Shown: piece after piece, positions 7,833 through 14,308 of the stretch
How the letters are laid out: every line of letters begins with the position of its first letter
Position numbering within the stretch: position 1 is the first letter of the stretch
Assembly (NCBI GenBank): GCA_021107195.1
Contig: JAIOTF010000001.1
Location: 1 to 15,385, forward strand
Source of the DNA: Anaerolineaceae bacterium
GTDB taxonomy: Bacteria; Chloroflexota; Anaerolineae; Anaerolineales; Anaerolineaceae
Direction of reading: 5' to 3'
Length of the DNA stretch: 15,385 nucleotides
The notes under the pieces: model-generated
Told to the model about the DNA's origin: nothing
What the model saw: the letters and a program-made list of their open reading frames with translations, nothing else
Databases searched by the model: none
Program-made: the position numbers and the translations under genes

Positions 7833-9359
7833 TCAAGCTTCCGCTGCCGTTGAGACAACGCCTGCCATCAGCAAACCAATCTGTTCTTTGGTTGCTTCAG
7901 CCGCAGGAAGAACGCCGACGATCTTGCCGTCGAACATCACCGCAATACGATCTGAGAGCTGCATGACTTCATCCAACTCCGTAGAAACAAGCAATACTGC
8001 TACCCCTGCGTCTCGTTTTTCAATCAACCGATGATGGATATACTCAATTGATCCAACATCCAGACCACGCGTCGGTTGGGACGCGATCAACATTTTGATC
8101 GGCCGTGAAAATTCGCGGGCCACGATGACTTTCTGCTGATTCCCGCCAGACAAAGACCCCACCGTCGTCACCGAATTTGGTGTGCGAACATCAAATTTAT
8201 TAATCAAATCGTCCGCTGTCTTTAACAAGATATCCTGTTGCATTAATACACCACGCGCATTCGGTTCAATATAATAGGTATTGAGTACTAAATTATCGAC
8301 AATGGGAAAATTCAAAACAAGGCCATCTCTCTGCCGATCTTCCGGAATATGAGCTGTACCCAATTCGGTGATCTTTCGTGGAGACGCGCCGGTAATATCT
8401 TCACCCAGCAATGTGATCTCGCCATCCACAGGATGCGCCAAACCCGTTAAGACCCGCACCAATTCGGTTTGCCCATTCCCCTGCACACCGGCGATACCCA
8501 GAATTTCTCCCGAACGGATTTCAAAAGAAACACCGTCAATCGCAAGCTGATCACGATCATCCAGTGCCACCAGGTTCTCCACCTTGAGCACAGCATCCTT
8601 GGGATCAGCTGGTTTCTTATCCACGTTCAATTCAACTGCACGCCCTACCATCATCGAAGCCAGCAATCTTTGATCGGCTTCCTGCGGCGTCGTGCTGCCC
8701 ACCACCTTGCCCCCGCGAATCACGGTGATCTGGTCTGCAAATTCCAGAACCTCGCGCAGCTTATGCGTGATGAAAATAATGGACTTGCCTTTTTCAACCA
8801 GCTTGCGCATGATCGTAAAAAGCTCGTCCACCTCTTGAGGTGTCAACACCGCTGTCGGTTCATCCAAAATGAAAATATCTGCTTCGCGATAAAGCAATTT
8901 AATGATATCTACCCGCTGCTGTGCCCCCACAGAAAGATCCTTGACGTATAGATCGGGGTCAACTTCCAGGTGATATTGTTCAGAAATCTCTCGAATGCGA
9001 GCCGCAGCAGTCTGGCGATCCAGAAGACCATTAGGCTGGAGGTTTTCATATCCCAGCATCACATTTTCGGTAACAGTGAAAACCGGCACTAACATAAAAT
9101 GCTGGTGCACCATACCGATGCCTGCTGCAATTGCGTCGCTGGGAGAATTGACTTCCAGCTTATTCCCCTTAACGAAAACTTCCCCTTCATCAGGATCATA
9201 CAATCCGTAAAGGATGTTCATTAATGTTGTCTTGCCGGCACCATTTTCCCCCAATAAGGCGTGTATCTCTCCCTTTTCGAGAGTTAAATCGATATGATCA
9301 TTTGCCAAAACACCAGGAAACCGTTTGGTGATACCACGCAATTCAAGAACAGGATCCAT
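7833..9359 (-). CDS. BMP-type ABC importer ATP-binding protein (NupO-like)
   Basis: Double-domain cytoplasmic ATPase of the importer, 508 aa. Domain 1 has Walker A GENGAGKTT at 37-45, signature LSVGAQQ near 142-148, Walker B IFILDEP and an intact H-loop ITHKLREV. Domain 2 has the degenerate loop GVQGNGQTE, a good LSGGNQQK and Walker B with SQP rather than DEP, as usual in this family. The start is ATG 9359: the sequence GAGGTGATC ends directly before it and matches the anti-Shine-Dalgarno end of 16S rRNA over nine bases. An in-frame GTG at 9365 falls inside that ribosome site and is rejected. The gene follows the lipoprotein across a structured 196-nt gap and precedes permease 1 by 19 nt. Its paralog is at 2203-3735. 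Confidence 0.95.
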   Translation of the reverse strand: MDPVLELRGITKRFPGVLANDHIDLTLEKGEIHALLGENGAGKTTLMNILYGLYDPDEGEVFVKGNKLEVNSPSDAIAAGIGMVHQHFMLVPVFTVTENVMLGYENLQPNGLLDRQTAAARIREISEQYHLEVDPDLYVKDLSVGAQQRVDIIKLLYREADIFILDEPTAVLTPQEVDELFTIMRKLVEKGKSIIFITHKLREVLEFADQITVIRGGKVVGSTTPQEADQRLLASMMVGRAVELNVDKKPADPKDAVLKVENLVALDDRDQLAIDGVSFEIRSGEILGIAGVQGNGQTELVRVLTGLAHPVDGEITLLGEDITGASPRKITELGTAHIPEDRQRDGLVLNFPIVDNLVLNTYYIEPNARGVLMQQDILLKTADDLINKFDVRTPNSVTTVGSLSGGNQQKVIVAREFSRPIKMLIASQPTRGLDVGSIEYIHHRLIEKRDAGVAVLLVSTELDEVMQLSDRIAVMFDGKIVGVLPAAEATKEQIGLLMAGVVSTAAEA

Positions 9360-9368
9360 GATCACCTC
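9360..9368 (-). promoter_or_regulatory. Unusually long Shine-Dalgarno of the importer ATPase gene
   Basis: Reads GAGGTGATC on the minus strand, complementary to the 3' end of 16S rRNA (GATCACCTC) over nine consecutive bases, with five bases between GAGG and the ATG. It settles the start codon and may offset reduced mRNA passing the hairpins upstream. Confidence 0.8.
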
Positions 9369-9397
9369 GGAATTAGAATCTTAACGCAAGTGATAAA

Positions 9398-9487
9398 TTT
9401 TACCACAGCCCTTCACTATCTATATAATGAACTCGAAAAAATAACTGCTTCATAACCAGTGAAAATCTGTCCAGGGCTTTGGTAAAA
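9398..9487 (-). repeat. Long-range inverted repeat between lipoprotein and ATPase genes
   Basis: Arms 9398-9412 (TTTTACCACAGCCCT) and 9473-9487 (AGGGCTTTGGTAAAA) pair at 14 of 15 positions, separated by 60 nt. In the mRNA this would form a large stem that closes 39 nt before the ATPase start and lies directly beside the compact hairpin at 9491-9516. Confidence 0.7.
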
Positions 9488-9490
9488 CTT

Positions 9491-9516
9491 CCGGGTCAGG
9501 GAAAACCCTGACCCGG
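9491..9516 (-). terminator. Intercistronic hairpin (attenuator or mRNA-stabilising) after the lipoprotein gene
   Basis: Perfect 11-bp G+C-rich stem (CCGGGTCAGGG and CCCTGACCCGG) with a four-base loop, 40 nt after the lipoprotein stop. On the minus strand only a short TTTT follows, so termination is probably partial. Such hairpins commonly raise the level of a binding protein over its membrane partners. A second small hairpin (TCAGAT, 4-nt loop, ATCTGA at 9526-9541) lies between it and the stop codon. Confidence 0.75.
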
Positions 9517-9555
9517 ATTTAATGATCAGATATTCATCTGACACAACCGCCCAAA

Positions 9556-10662
9556 TTACTTGGTAACGATTTCGCCAGCGATGATCGCGGCTTCCAGCTC
9601 TTCCAATTCGGCCTTGAGCTCGGCAGGAATCTTGTCAGCCATTGTGGCACCCAACTGGATACCAACACCGCCATTTTCCAGAGTACCAATCCAGGTACCA
9701 GCTTCAAAAGCGCCGTCCTGAACAGACTTGGAAGTCTCGTAAACGAACTTGTCCATGTTCTTCATAGCGGAGGCCAGAACAAAATCGGCCTGTGCTTCGT
9801 AAGCCAGGGACCAGTCGTTGTCAACACCGATCAACCAACCAGTGCCGCGTTCTTCCATAACTGCCAGCGTACCGGCGCCAACGGGGCCAGCAACAGGCAT
9901 GATGATGTCGGCGCCTTCGTCCATCAGGCTCTCGCCCATGGCACGGCCGTCGTCAAGGCTCTCGAAATTACCAACCTGGAGACCATCCTGTTTTTCATAG
10001 TCCCAGCCCAGAACTTTCACATCGGTGCCGTGCACTTCGTTGTAGTGGCGCACGCCCAGCACAAACCCATCCATGAAGACGGTGGTGGCGGGGAAGGCGA
10101 TACCAACGTAAGTGCCAACAATGCCGGTCTCGGTCATGCCAGCGGCCAGGTAACCATTCAGGAAAGTGGCCTCATTGATGGCAAAACCGCTGCCACGCAG
10201 GTTCGAAAAGTCAAGCCAATCTACGTCAATAGTCGCATAATTCTGGTCGGGATTGGCTTCAGCAGCTGCTGCTGTGGCGTCTGCCAGCAAAAAACCAACG
10301 GAGATGATCAGGTCACAACCTTCTTCGACGAATGCGTTCAGATTTTTCTCGTAGTCGGTCTGCTGCTGGGATTCAAGGTATTTACCTTCGATGCCGAAAT
10401 CGGCGATGGCATCTTCGATACCCTTCCAGGCTGTCGCATTGAAAGACTCGTCATCAACACCGCCAACATCGGTCACCTGGCAGATCTTGACTGCTTCTAC
10501 TGCGGGCGCTTCCTCAACTGCAGGTGCTTCTTCAGCAGCGGGTGCTTCTTCTGCTGCCGGTGCTTCTTCAACTGCGGGCGCTTCCGGTTTCGGTGCGCAG
10601 GCAGTTAAAAGCATGGAAAAAACCAGCAAAGCAGCGAGAATGACACTCAACTTCTTATACAT
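9556..10662 (-). CDS. BMP-family substrate-binding lipoprotein
   Basis: Extracytoplasmic ligand-binding protein of the importer, 368 aa. The signal peptide ends in the lipobox LLTAC with the lipid-modified Cys at residue 22. A low-complexity linker of about 31 residues follows, built from six-residue EEAPAV/A units, then the BMP domain starting at VKICQVTDVGGVDDESFNAT (about 58-77), the signature of the BMP/PnrA family. The segment WLIGVDNDW, near residue 277, is also typical. Known family members bind purine nucleosides (PnrA) or other small molecules, including nucleosides taken up by NupNOPQ, so nucleoside uptake is the best guess. The start ATG has a very strong AAGGAGGAG at 10668-10676. 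It is the first gene of the operon, with its own promoter, and is followed by hairpins that should favour its high expression. Confidence 0.93.
   Translation of the reverse strand: MYKKLSVILAALLVFSMLLTACAPKPEAPAVEEAPAAEEAPAAEEAPAVEEAPAVEAVKICQVTDVGGVDDESFNATAWKGIEDAIADFGIEGKYLESQQQTDYEKNLNAFVEEGCDLIISVGFLLADATAAAAEANPDQNYATIDVDWLDFSNLRGSGFAINEATFLNGYLAAGMTETGIVGTYVGIAFPATTVFMDGFVLGVRHYNEVHGTDVKVLGWDYEKQDGLQVGNFESLDDGRAMGESLMDEGADIIMPVAGPVGAGTLAVMEERGTGWLIGVDNDWSLAYEAQADFVLASAMKNMDKFVYETSKSVQDGAFEAGTWIGTLENGGVGIQLGATMADKIPAELKAELEELEAAIIAGEIVTK
10492..10584 (-). repeat. Tandem 18-bp coding repeat (EEAPAV linker)
   Basis: About five copies of an imperfect 18-bp unit encoding EEAPAV or EEAPAA, residues 27-57 of the lipoprotein. 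It forms an acidic flexible spacer between the lipid anchor and the ligand-binding domain. Such repeats can change length by slippage. Confidence 0.85.
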
Positions 10663-10701
10663 GTGAACTCCTCCTTAAATTTTGGTACATAAGACATGAA
10701 A

Positions 10702-10725
10702 TTACAGAGACACGTATCCCTGTAA
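10702..10725. promoter_or_regulatory. 24-nt palindrome at the predicted start of the lipoprotein transcript
   Basis: Arms TTACAGAGA (10702-10710) and TCCCTGTAA (10717-10725) around a 6-nt centre; 8 of 9 bases match, and in the minus-strand RNA the odd pair becomes G-U, giving a full 9-bp hairpin. It begins at the expected first transcribed base, so it is either a repressor operator or a 5' terminal stabilising hairpin. Confidence 0.6.
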
Positions 10726-10731
10726 CTTGAA

Positions 10732-10760
10732 AGTATACACAGCCTGATATAAAAACGCAA
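10732..10760 (-). promoter_or_regulatory. Promoter of the BMP importer operon
   Basis: Minus strand: TTGCGT (10755-10760), 17-nt spacer, TATACT (10732-10737). The hexamers and spacing are identical to the orphan ATPase promoter at 3843-3871. It lies just past the terminator of the MFS gene; the leader to the start codon is about 63 nt. Confidence 0.65.
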
Positions 10761-10784
10761 GGGATTAATTGTTAACACTGCCAG

Positions 10785-10816
10785 AAAAAAATACTGGAGG
10801 AAACCTCCTCCAGTAT
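10785..10816 (-). terminator. Rho-independent terminator after the MFS gene
   Basis: Perfect 11-bp stem (10791-10801 with 10806-10816) and a 4-nt AACC loop, followed on the minus strand by seven T. It lies 18 nt after the MFS stop and separates that unit from the importer operon. Confidence 0.92.
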
Positions 10817-10833
10817 CGTGATTTTATCGTGGA

Positions 10834-12120
10834 TCAGCTCTTTTGTGCTTCACCTCGCCGGACGCCCAGCATCATTACAAATGCAAAGACCAGAAAGATC
10901 GGTGAAAGCAGCATCATCAAGCGGTAATCGTTGCCGCCCAACTCGATGATCCCGCCAAATGCCACCGGTCCAAAAATAGCAGCAGTTTGTGAGGCGAAAT
11001 AATACAATCCGGTATACGTGCCGATATGGTCATCATCTGTCATATCGACCACCATCGGCAGAGAATTGATATTGATCAATGCCCAGCCAATCCCGGCCAG
11101 CATCAATACCAGCGATACCGGGTACACGCCAAACCCCATAATTGAAGAAAGGGGATTTGCCAGCATTGCAGGCGGCAGGAAATACATCAATAAAATACAC
11201 AGCGCCATGATCGAAATCCCGGTCATGATCGTGCGTCGGCGGCCAAATTTTGCGGCAATATACCCCGATGGAATTGCAAAAATCAGGAAAATGAGCGAGA
11301 TGTATGTAAGCTGAAACCCGCTGTCAGCCGCTTCCAATCCTAAATGTTTTACCCCATAGAGCGTGAAGAATGCTTCAACTGCGTTATAGCTCAGGAACCA
11401 GAACAATATGGCCAGCAAGATGCGCGAGGCACTCTTGTCTGCCTGGTTGAAAACATCCTTAATGTTGTCGAAAACACTTTTCTCTTCGCCCTGCTCGCCT
11501 TTCATCTCAACCAAATGTATCTTCTTGGCAACGTATTCACGCGGCTCCCGGATGAAAATCAACACCAGCAAAGCTGAAATCAACACCAGGCCAGAACCCA
11601 TCCAGAAAGCGTAAGCCGGGTCCATGGCATACAGCTTGGCCCCCACCGCAAAAGAAAGAACAGCCCCCAGACCACCCATCAAATTGATCACACCATTCGC
11701 CTGAGAACGAAACCTGGATGGGGTGATATCCGGCATTAATGCAACGATCGGCGTGCGCCAGATGGCCATGCTCAACAAGAGAATCACACAGCTCATGAGG
11801 AATAACGGCAAGGCCGAAGTCAGGGGAATGAAACCAAAGGCGATCGCTCCAAACGGCGCCCCCAGCAACACAAAAGGCAGTCGGCGGCCTAGCGGCGTCC
11901 GCAGCCTGTCGGAGAATACGCCCAAAGGGGGTTGGATCATCAATGCCGCAATGTTGTCAAGCACCATGAAGAAACCAATCCAACCGGCAGTAAGACCATA
12001 CTTGCCGTCCAACATCAAGGGCACATACGCGTTATACACCGACCAAATGACACTGACTCCAAAAAAGCCAAACCCCAGCAGGAAAGTTTTTGGATAGCTG
12101 AACTTCTTTTCTTCCGTCAT
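10834..12120 (-). CDS. MFS transporter, GPH/SLC45-like
   Basis: Integral membrane secondary transporter of 428 aa with about twelve hydrophobic segments and a central charged cytoplasmic loop (residues about 195-220, rich in Lys and Glu). The loop after the second segment reads GVFSDRLRTPLGRR (67-80), the MFS motif in the form seen in GPH and SLC45/sucrose-type carriers, and NAYVPLML in segment 1 fits the same group. A sugar or glycoside co-transported with a cation is therefore the likely cargo, but residues do not fix it. The ATG at 12120 has a GGAGG 10 nt upstream (12131-12135). The gene starts 39 nt after the trmD stop on the same strand with no terminator between, so it may be read from the trmD promoter. 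The functional link to trmD is not obvious. Confidence 0.88.
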   Translation of the reverse strand: MTEEKKFSYPKTFLLGFGFFGVSVIWSVYNAYVPLMLDGKYGLTAGWIGFFMVLDNIAALMIQPPLGVFSDRLRTPLGRRLPFVLLGAPFGAIAFGFIPLTSALPLFLMSCVILLLSMAIWRTPIVALMPDITPSRFRSQANGVINLMGGLGAVLSFAVGAKLYAMDPAYAFWMGSGLVLISALLVLIFIREPREYVAKKIHLVEMKGEQGEEKSVFDNIKDVFNQADKSASRILLAILFWFLSYNAVEAFFTLYGVKHLGLEAADSGFQLTYISLIFLIFAIPSGYIAAKFGRRRTIMTGISIMALCILLMYFLPPAMLANPLSSIMGFGVYPVSLVLMLAGIGWALININSLPMVVDMTDDDHIGTYTGLYYFASQTAAIFGPVAFGGIIELGGNDYRLMMLLSPIFLVFAFVMMLGVRRGEAQKS

Positions 12121-12159
12121 CTTTGCTTCGCCTCCATAAGATTATTGTTAGTATTCAGG

Positions 12160-12894
12160 TTACATTTTTTCGGATTTTAGTTTTTCCAGGAACGCTCTAT
12201 CCTCGGCAGACAGTTCCAGGTGCTCCAGCAGATCGGGCCTGCGCTGCCAGGTGCGCAGCAAAGCTTGTTCCCGTCGCCAACGGGCAATTCGCCCGTGATT
12301 CCCCGAAAGCAGCACTTCCGGCACTTCCCATCCGCGGAAGCTCATCGGCCGCGTATAATGCGGGTATTCCAGCATACCGGAGGCATGCGAATCATCCATC
12401 GCCCCATCCGGATCGCCCAGTGCCCCGGGGATCAAACGAGTCAGCGCATCAATCAAAGACAAAGCCGGCAGCTCGCCGCCAGTCAACACATAATCCCCAA
12501 AAGATATCTCATCCGTCACCAGATGCTGACGCACGCGCTCATCCACACCCTCATAACGCCCACAGAGCAGCGCCAGATGCGGATATTGTGATAGTTCCAG
12601 CGCCACCTTCTGGGTGAAGGTGCGCCCCTGCGGCGTCATCAGGATCACGGGGCAATCCGGTGATTCACCAAGCACATCTTCCACAGCGGCAAAGATCGGG
12701 TCCGGTTTCATCACCATCCCGCCCCCGCCGCCATAAGGGGTATCATCGGTTACACTGTGCTTGTCCATCGTCCACTCACGGATATCATGCACATCCACTT
12801 CCAGCAGCCCGCGCAGAACAGCCCGATTCAAAATACTCAGTTCAAGATAGGGATGGATCATGCCAGGAAATAAAGTAAACACATCAAAGCGCAT
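12160..12894 (-). CDS. trmD: tRNA (guanine-N1-)-methyltransferase TrmD
   Basis: Methylates G37 at N1, next to the anticodon of tRNAs that read CNN codons, using S-adenosylmethionine; it guards against +1 frameshifting. Length 244 aa, near the usual 240-255. All landmarks are present: MRFDVFTLFPGM at the N-terminus, DDTPYGGGGGMV at 50-61, CGRYEGVDER at 111-120, the knotted cofactor loop ISFGDYVLTGGE at 130-141, and the tRNA-contacting DDSHASGMLEYPHYTRP at 167-183, with Asp168 matching the catalytic Asp169 of E. coli. The start at 12894 is where family similarity begins; an ATG 17 codons earlier adds unrelated residues. There is no ribosome site, but a good promoter ends six bases before this ATG, suggesting a leaderless mRNA. 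The usual companions rpsP, rimM and rplS are not adjacent. Confidence 0.97.
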   Translation of the reverse strand: MRFDVFTLFPGMIHPYLELSILNRAVLRGLLEVDVHDIREWTMDKHSVTDDTPYGGGGGMVMKPDPIFAAVEDVLGESPDCPVILMTPQGRTFTQKVALELSQYPHLALLCGRYEGVDERVRQHLVTDEISFGDYVLTGGELPALSLIDALTRLIPGALGDPDGAMDDSHASGMLEYPHYTRPMSFRGWEVPEVLLSGNHGRIARWRREQALLRTWQRRPDLLEHLELSAEDRAFLEKLKSEKM

Positions 12895-12900
12895 AGCAGT

Positions 12901-12929
12901 ATTGTAGTTTGAAGCATCGGGCTTTGCAA
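12901..12929 (-). promoter_or_regulatory. Promoter of trmD, placed for a leaderless transcript
   Basis: Minus strand: TTGCAA (12924-12929), 17-nt spacer, TACAAT (12901-12906), then six bases and the ATG. Transcription starting seven bases after the -10 would begin at the A of the start codon. This agrees with the missing ribosome site and supports the shorter TrmD start. Confidence 0.65.
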
Positions 12930-13007
12930 GCAAATCGAACACCATTCATAAAAGACTGAAGCACCAGATGTTGATGCAATCCCCTGTTTTGTCAGATTTT
13001 GTCATCC

Positions 13008-13037
13008 TTGACGGAGAATTAATTGAAATGGTAAGAT
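13008..13037 (+). promoter_or_regulatory. Promoter of the TPR gene pair
   Basis: TTGACG (13008-13013), 18-nt spacer, TAAGAT (13032-13037), then six bases to the ATG at 13044. It is divergent from the trmD promoter; about 78 nt lie between the two -35 boxes. As for trmD, the spacing predicts a transcript starting at or very near the first ATG. Confidence 0.6.
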
Positions 13038-13043
13038 GAAGTT

Positions 13044-14305
13044 ATGTATCTCAAAGGAAGTAACTGGAGTATGAATAAACGCCGTCGGCGGCGGATCAAG
13101 CCCTGGCGCATTTTAATCCTGGTTGTACTGATAGTCGGTGCCTTATACGTTAATCAAGTGATCGTGCCAACCACGCCGCCGCTTTTCATCCCTACCCCAA
13201 CCGCCACCCGCTCACCAGAAACCTATATCAGTGAGGGTGAAGGCTTTTTGGCAGAAGGGAAAATTGGCCCGGCAATTCAATCGTTTGAAAAGGCCATCCA
13301 GGCAGACCCAAAAAACCCGGCTAATTTTGTAACGACCGCCCGTCTGCAAATCTATTCAGGACTGTATTCCCAGGCTGCTACGAATGCTGAAAACGCCTTG
13401 CTGCTCAATGCCAGCAACTCGATGGCACACGCTTTGCGCGGCTGGGCTTTGGGCTTCACTGGCGACTATCTTCAAGCCATTGGCGCAATCGACCGTGCCA
13501 TTGAACTGGATGCCAATAACGCCGCCGCCTATGCCTATAAAGCAGAAATATTGATCCTGCAATCCCAGGAAGGTCTGGGCGATCTGGGAACACTGGACAA
13601 AGCCGTAGAAGCTTCCCGCACCGCCGAAGTTATGGCCCCAAACAGTCTTGATGCTCACCGGGCACGCGGCACTGTTCTGGAATTCACCGGAAACTACGAA
13701 GAAGCTGCCCGCGAATTTGAGGCAGCAATTGCCGGCACCATTTGGCATTAGGCCGCAATTACCGCTATTTGCAGCAATATGATAAGGCAGTGGAAGAATT
13801 CAACCGGGCCAATGCCCTTAACCCGCCCGACCCCATGCCAGACACGAACATTTCCCGCACGTACGCGACCGTGGGTGAATATGCCAAAGCAATCCAGTAT
13901 GCCCTGCAGGCTGTCAAAGATACGCCTTCAGACCCCTACATGCACGGCAATCTGGGGCAGATGTATTACCGTAATCGGGAATATCAATCAGCAGCAGATT
14001 CACTCAGTCTGGCGGTACATGGGGGACTCACTGAGGATGGCAACGAAGTGGAAGGTCTGCCATTGGACTATGGCCGAGTGGCAGAATATTACTATACCTA
14101 CGGTCTCAGCCTGGCCAGGTTGGGTGAATGTGGTGAAGCGCTTCAAATCTCACAATTGCTTGTTCAAGGCGTCCCGAATGACGAAACCGCCGTCTTTAAC
14201 GCCGATGCGATCATCGAGATCTGCCAGGAAGTGGCGGACTCTCCCATCGCCCCCCAGCTGCCCGAAGCGACCGCCACGCCAGAAAGCACAGAAGCCCCCG
14301 AATAA
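13044..14305 (+). pseudogene. Membrane-anchored TPR protein, split by an out-of-frame deletion
   Basis: Two open segments make one TPR protein. The first (13044-13751) has a basic N-terminus, one membrane segment at about 23-40, a Pro/Thr linker (PTTPPLFIPTPTATRSP) and four or so TPR units, and stops after EAAIAGTIWH. The second frame picks up at once with HLALGRNYRYLQQYDKAVEEF and runs to 14305, ending in a Pro/Glu/Thr tail. The intact paralog downstream reads KAIEITPNLTPLYISIGVNYRQLQQY at this point; compared with it, about 19 nt are missing here between AAIA and HLALGRNYR, which shifts the frame. The protein should be extracytoplasmic and act as a binding scaffold; partners are unknown. 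The start may be ATG 13044 (leaderless) or ATG 13071 (AAGGA 12 nt upstream, MNKRRRRR). A TTG at 13742 could in theory restart the second half, but no ribosome site precedes it. A sequencing error alone would not explain the missing codons. Confidence 0.75.
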
Positions 14306-14308
14306 ATT

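Noticed and set aside
10030..10608. 192-aa open frame on the plus strand opposite the lipoprotein
   Set aside because: Its Cys/Gly-rich tail is only the complement of the EEAPAV repeat; no ribosome site or motif.
10663..10731. Purine-type riboswitch in the lipoprotein leader
   Set aside because: The leader is only about 63 nt and holds one 9-bp hairpin; no three-way junction or conserved purine-aptamer core is visible.
12895..12945. Longer TrmD start at 12945
   Set aside because: The added 17 residues overlap the predicted promoter, have no ribosome site and do not resemble the family N-terminus.
13742..14305. A separate TPR gene starting with TTG at 13742
   Set aside because: Reading upstream in this frame gives HHLALGRNYR, continuing a TPR unit, and alignment to the downstream paralog shows it is the second half of one gene.
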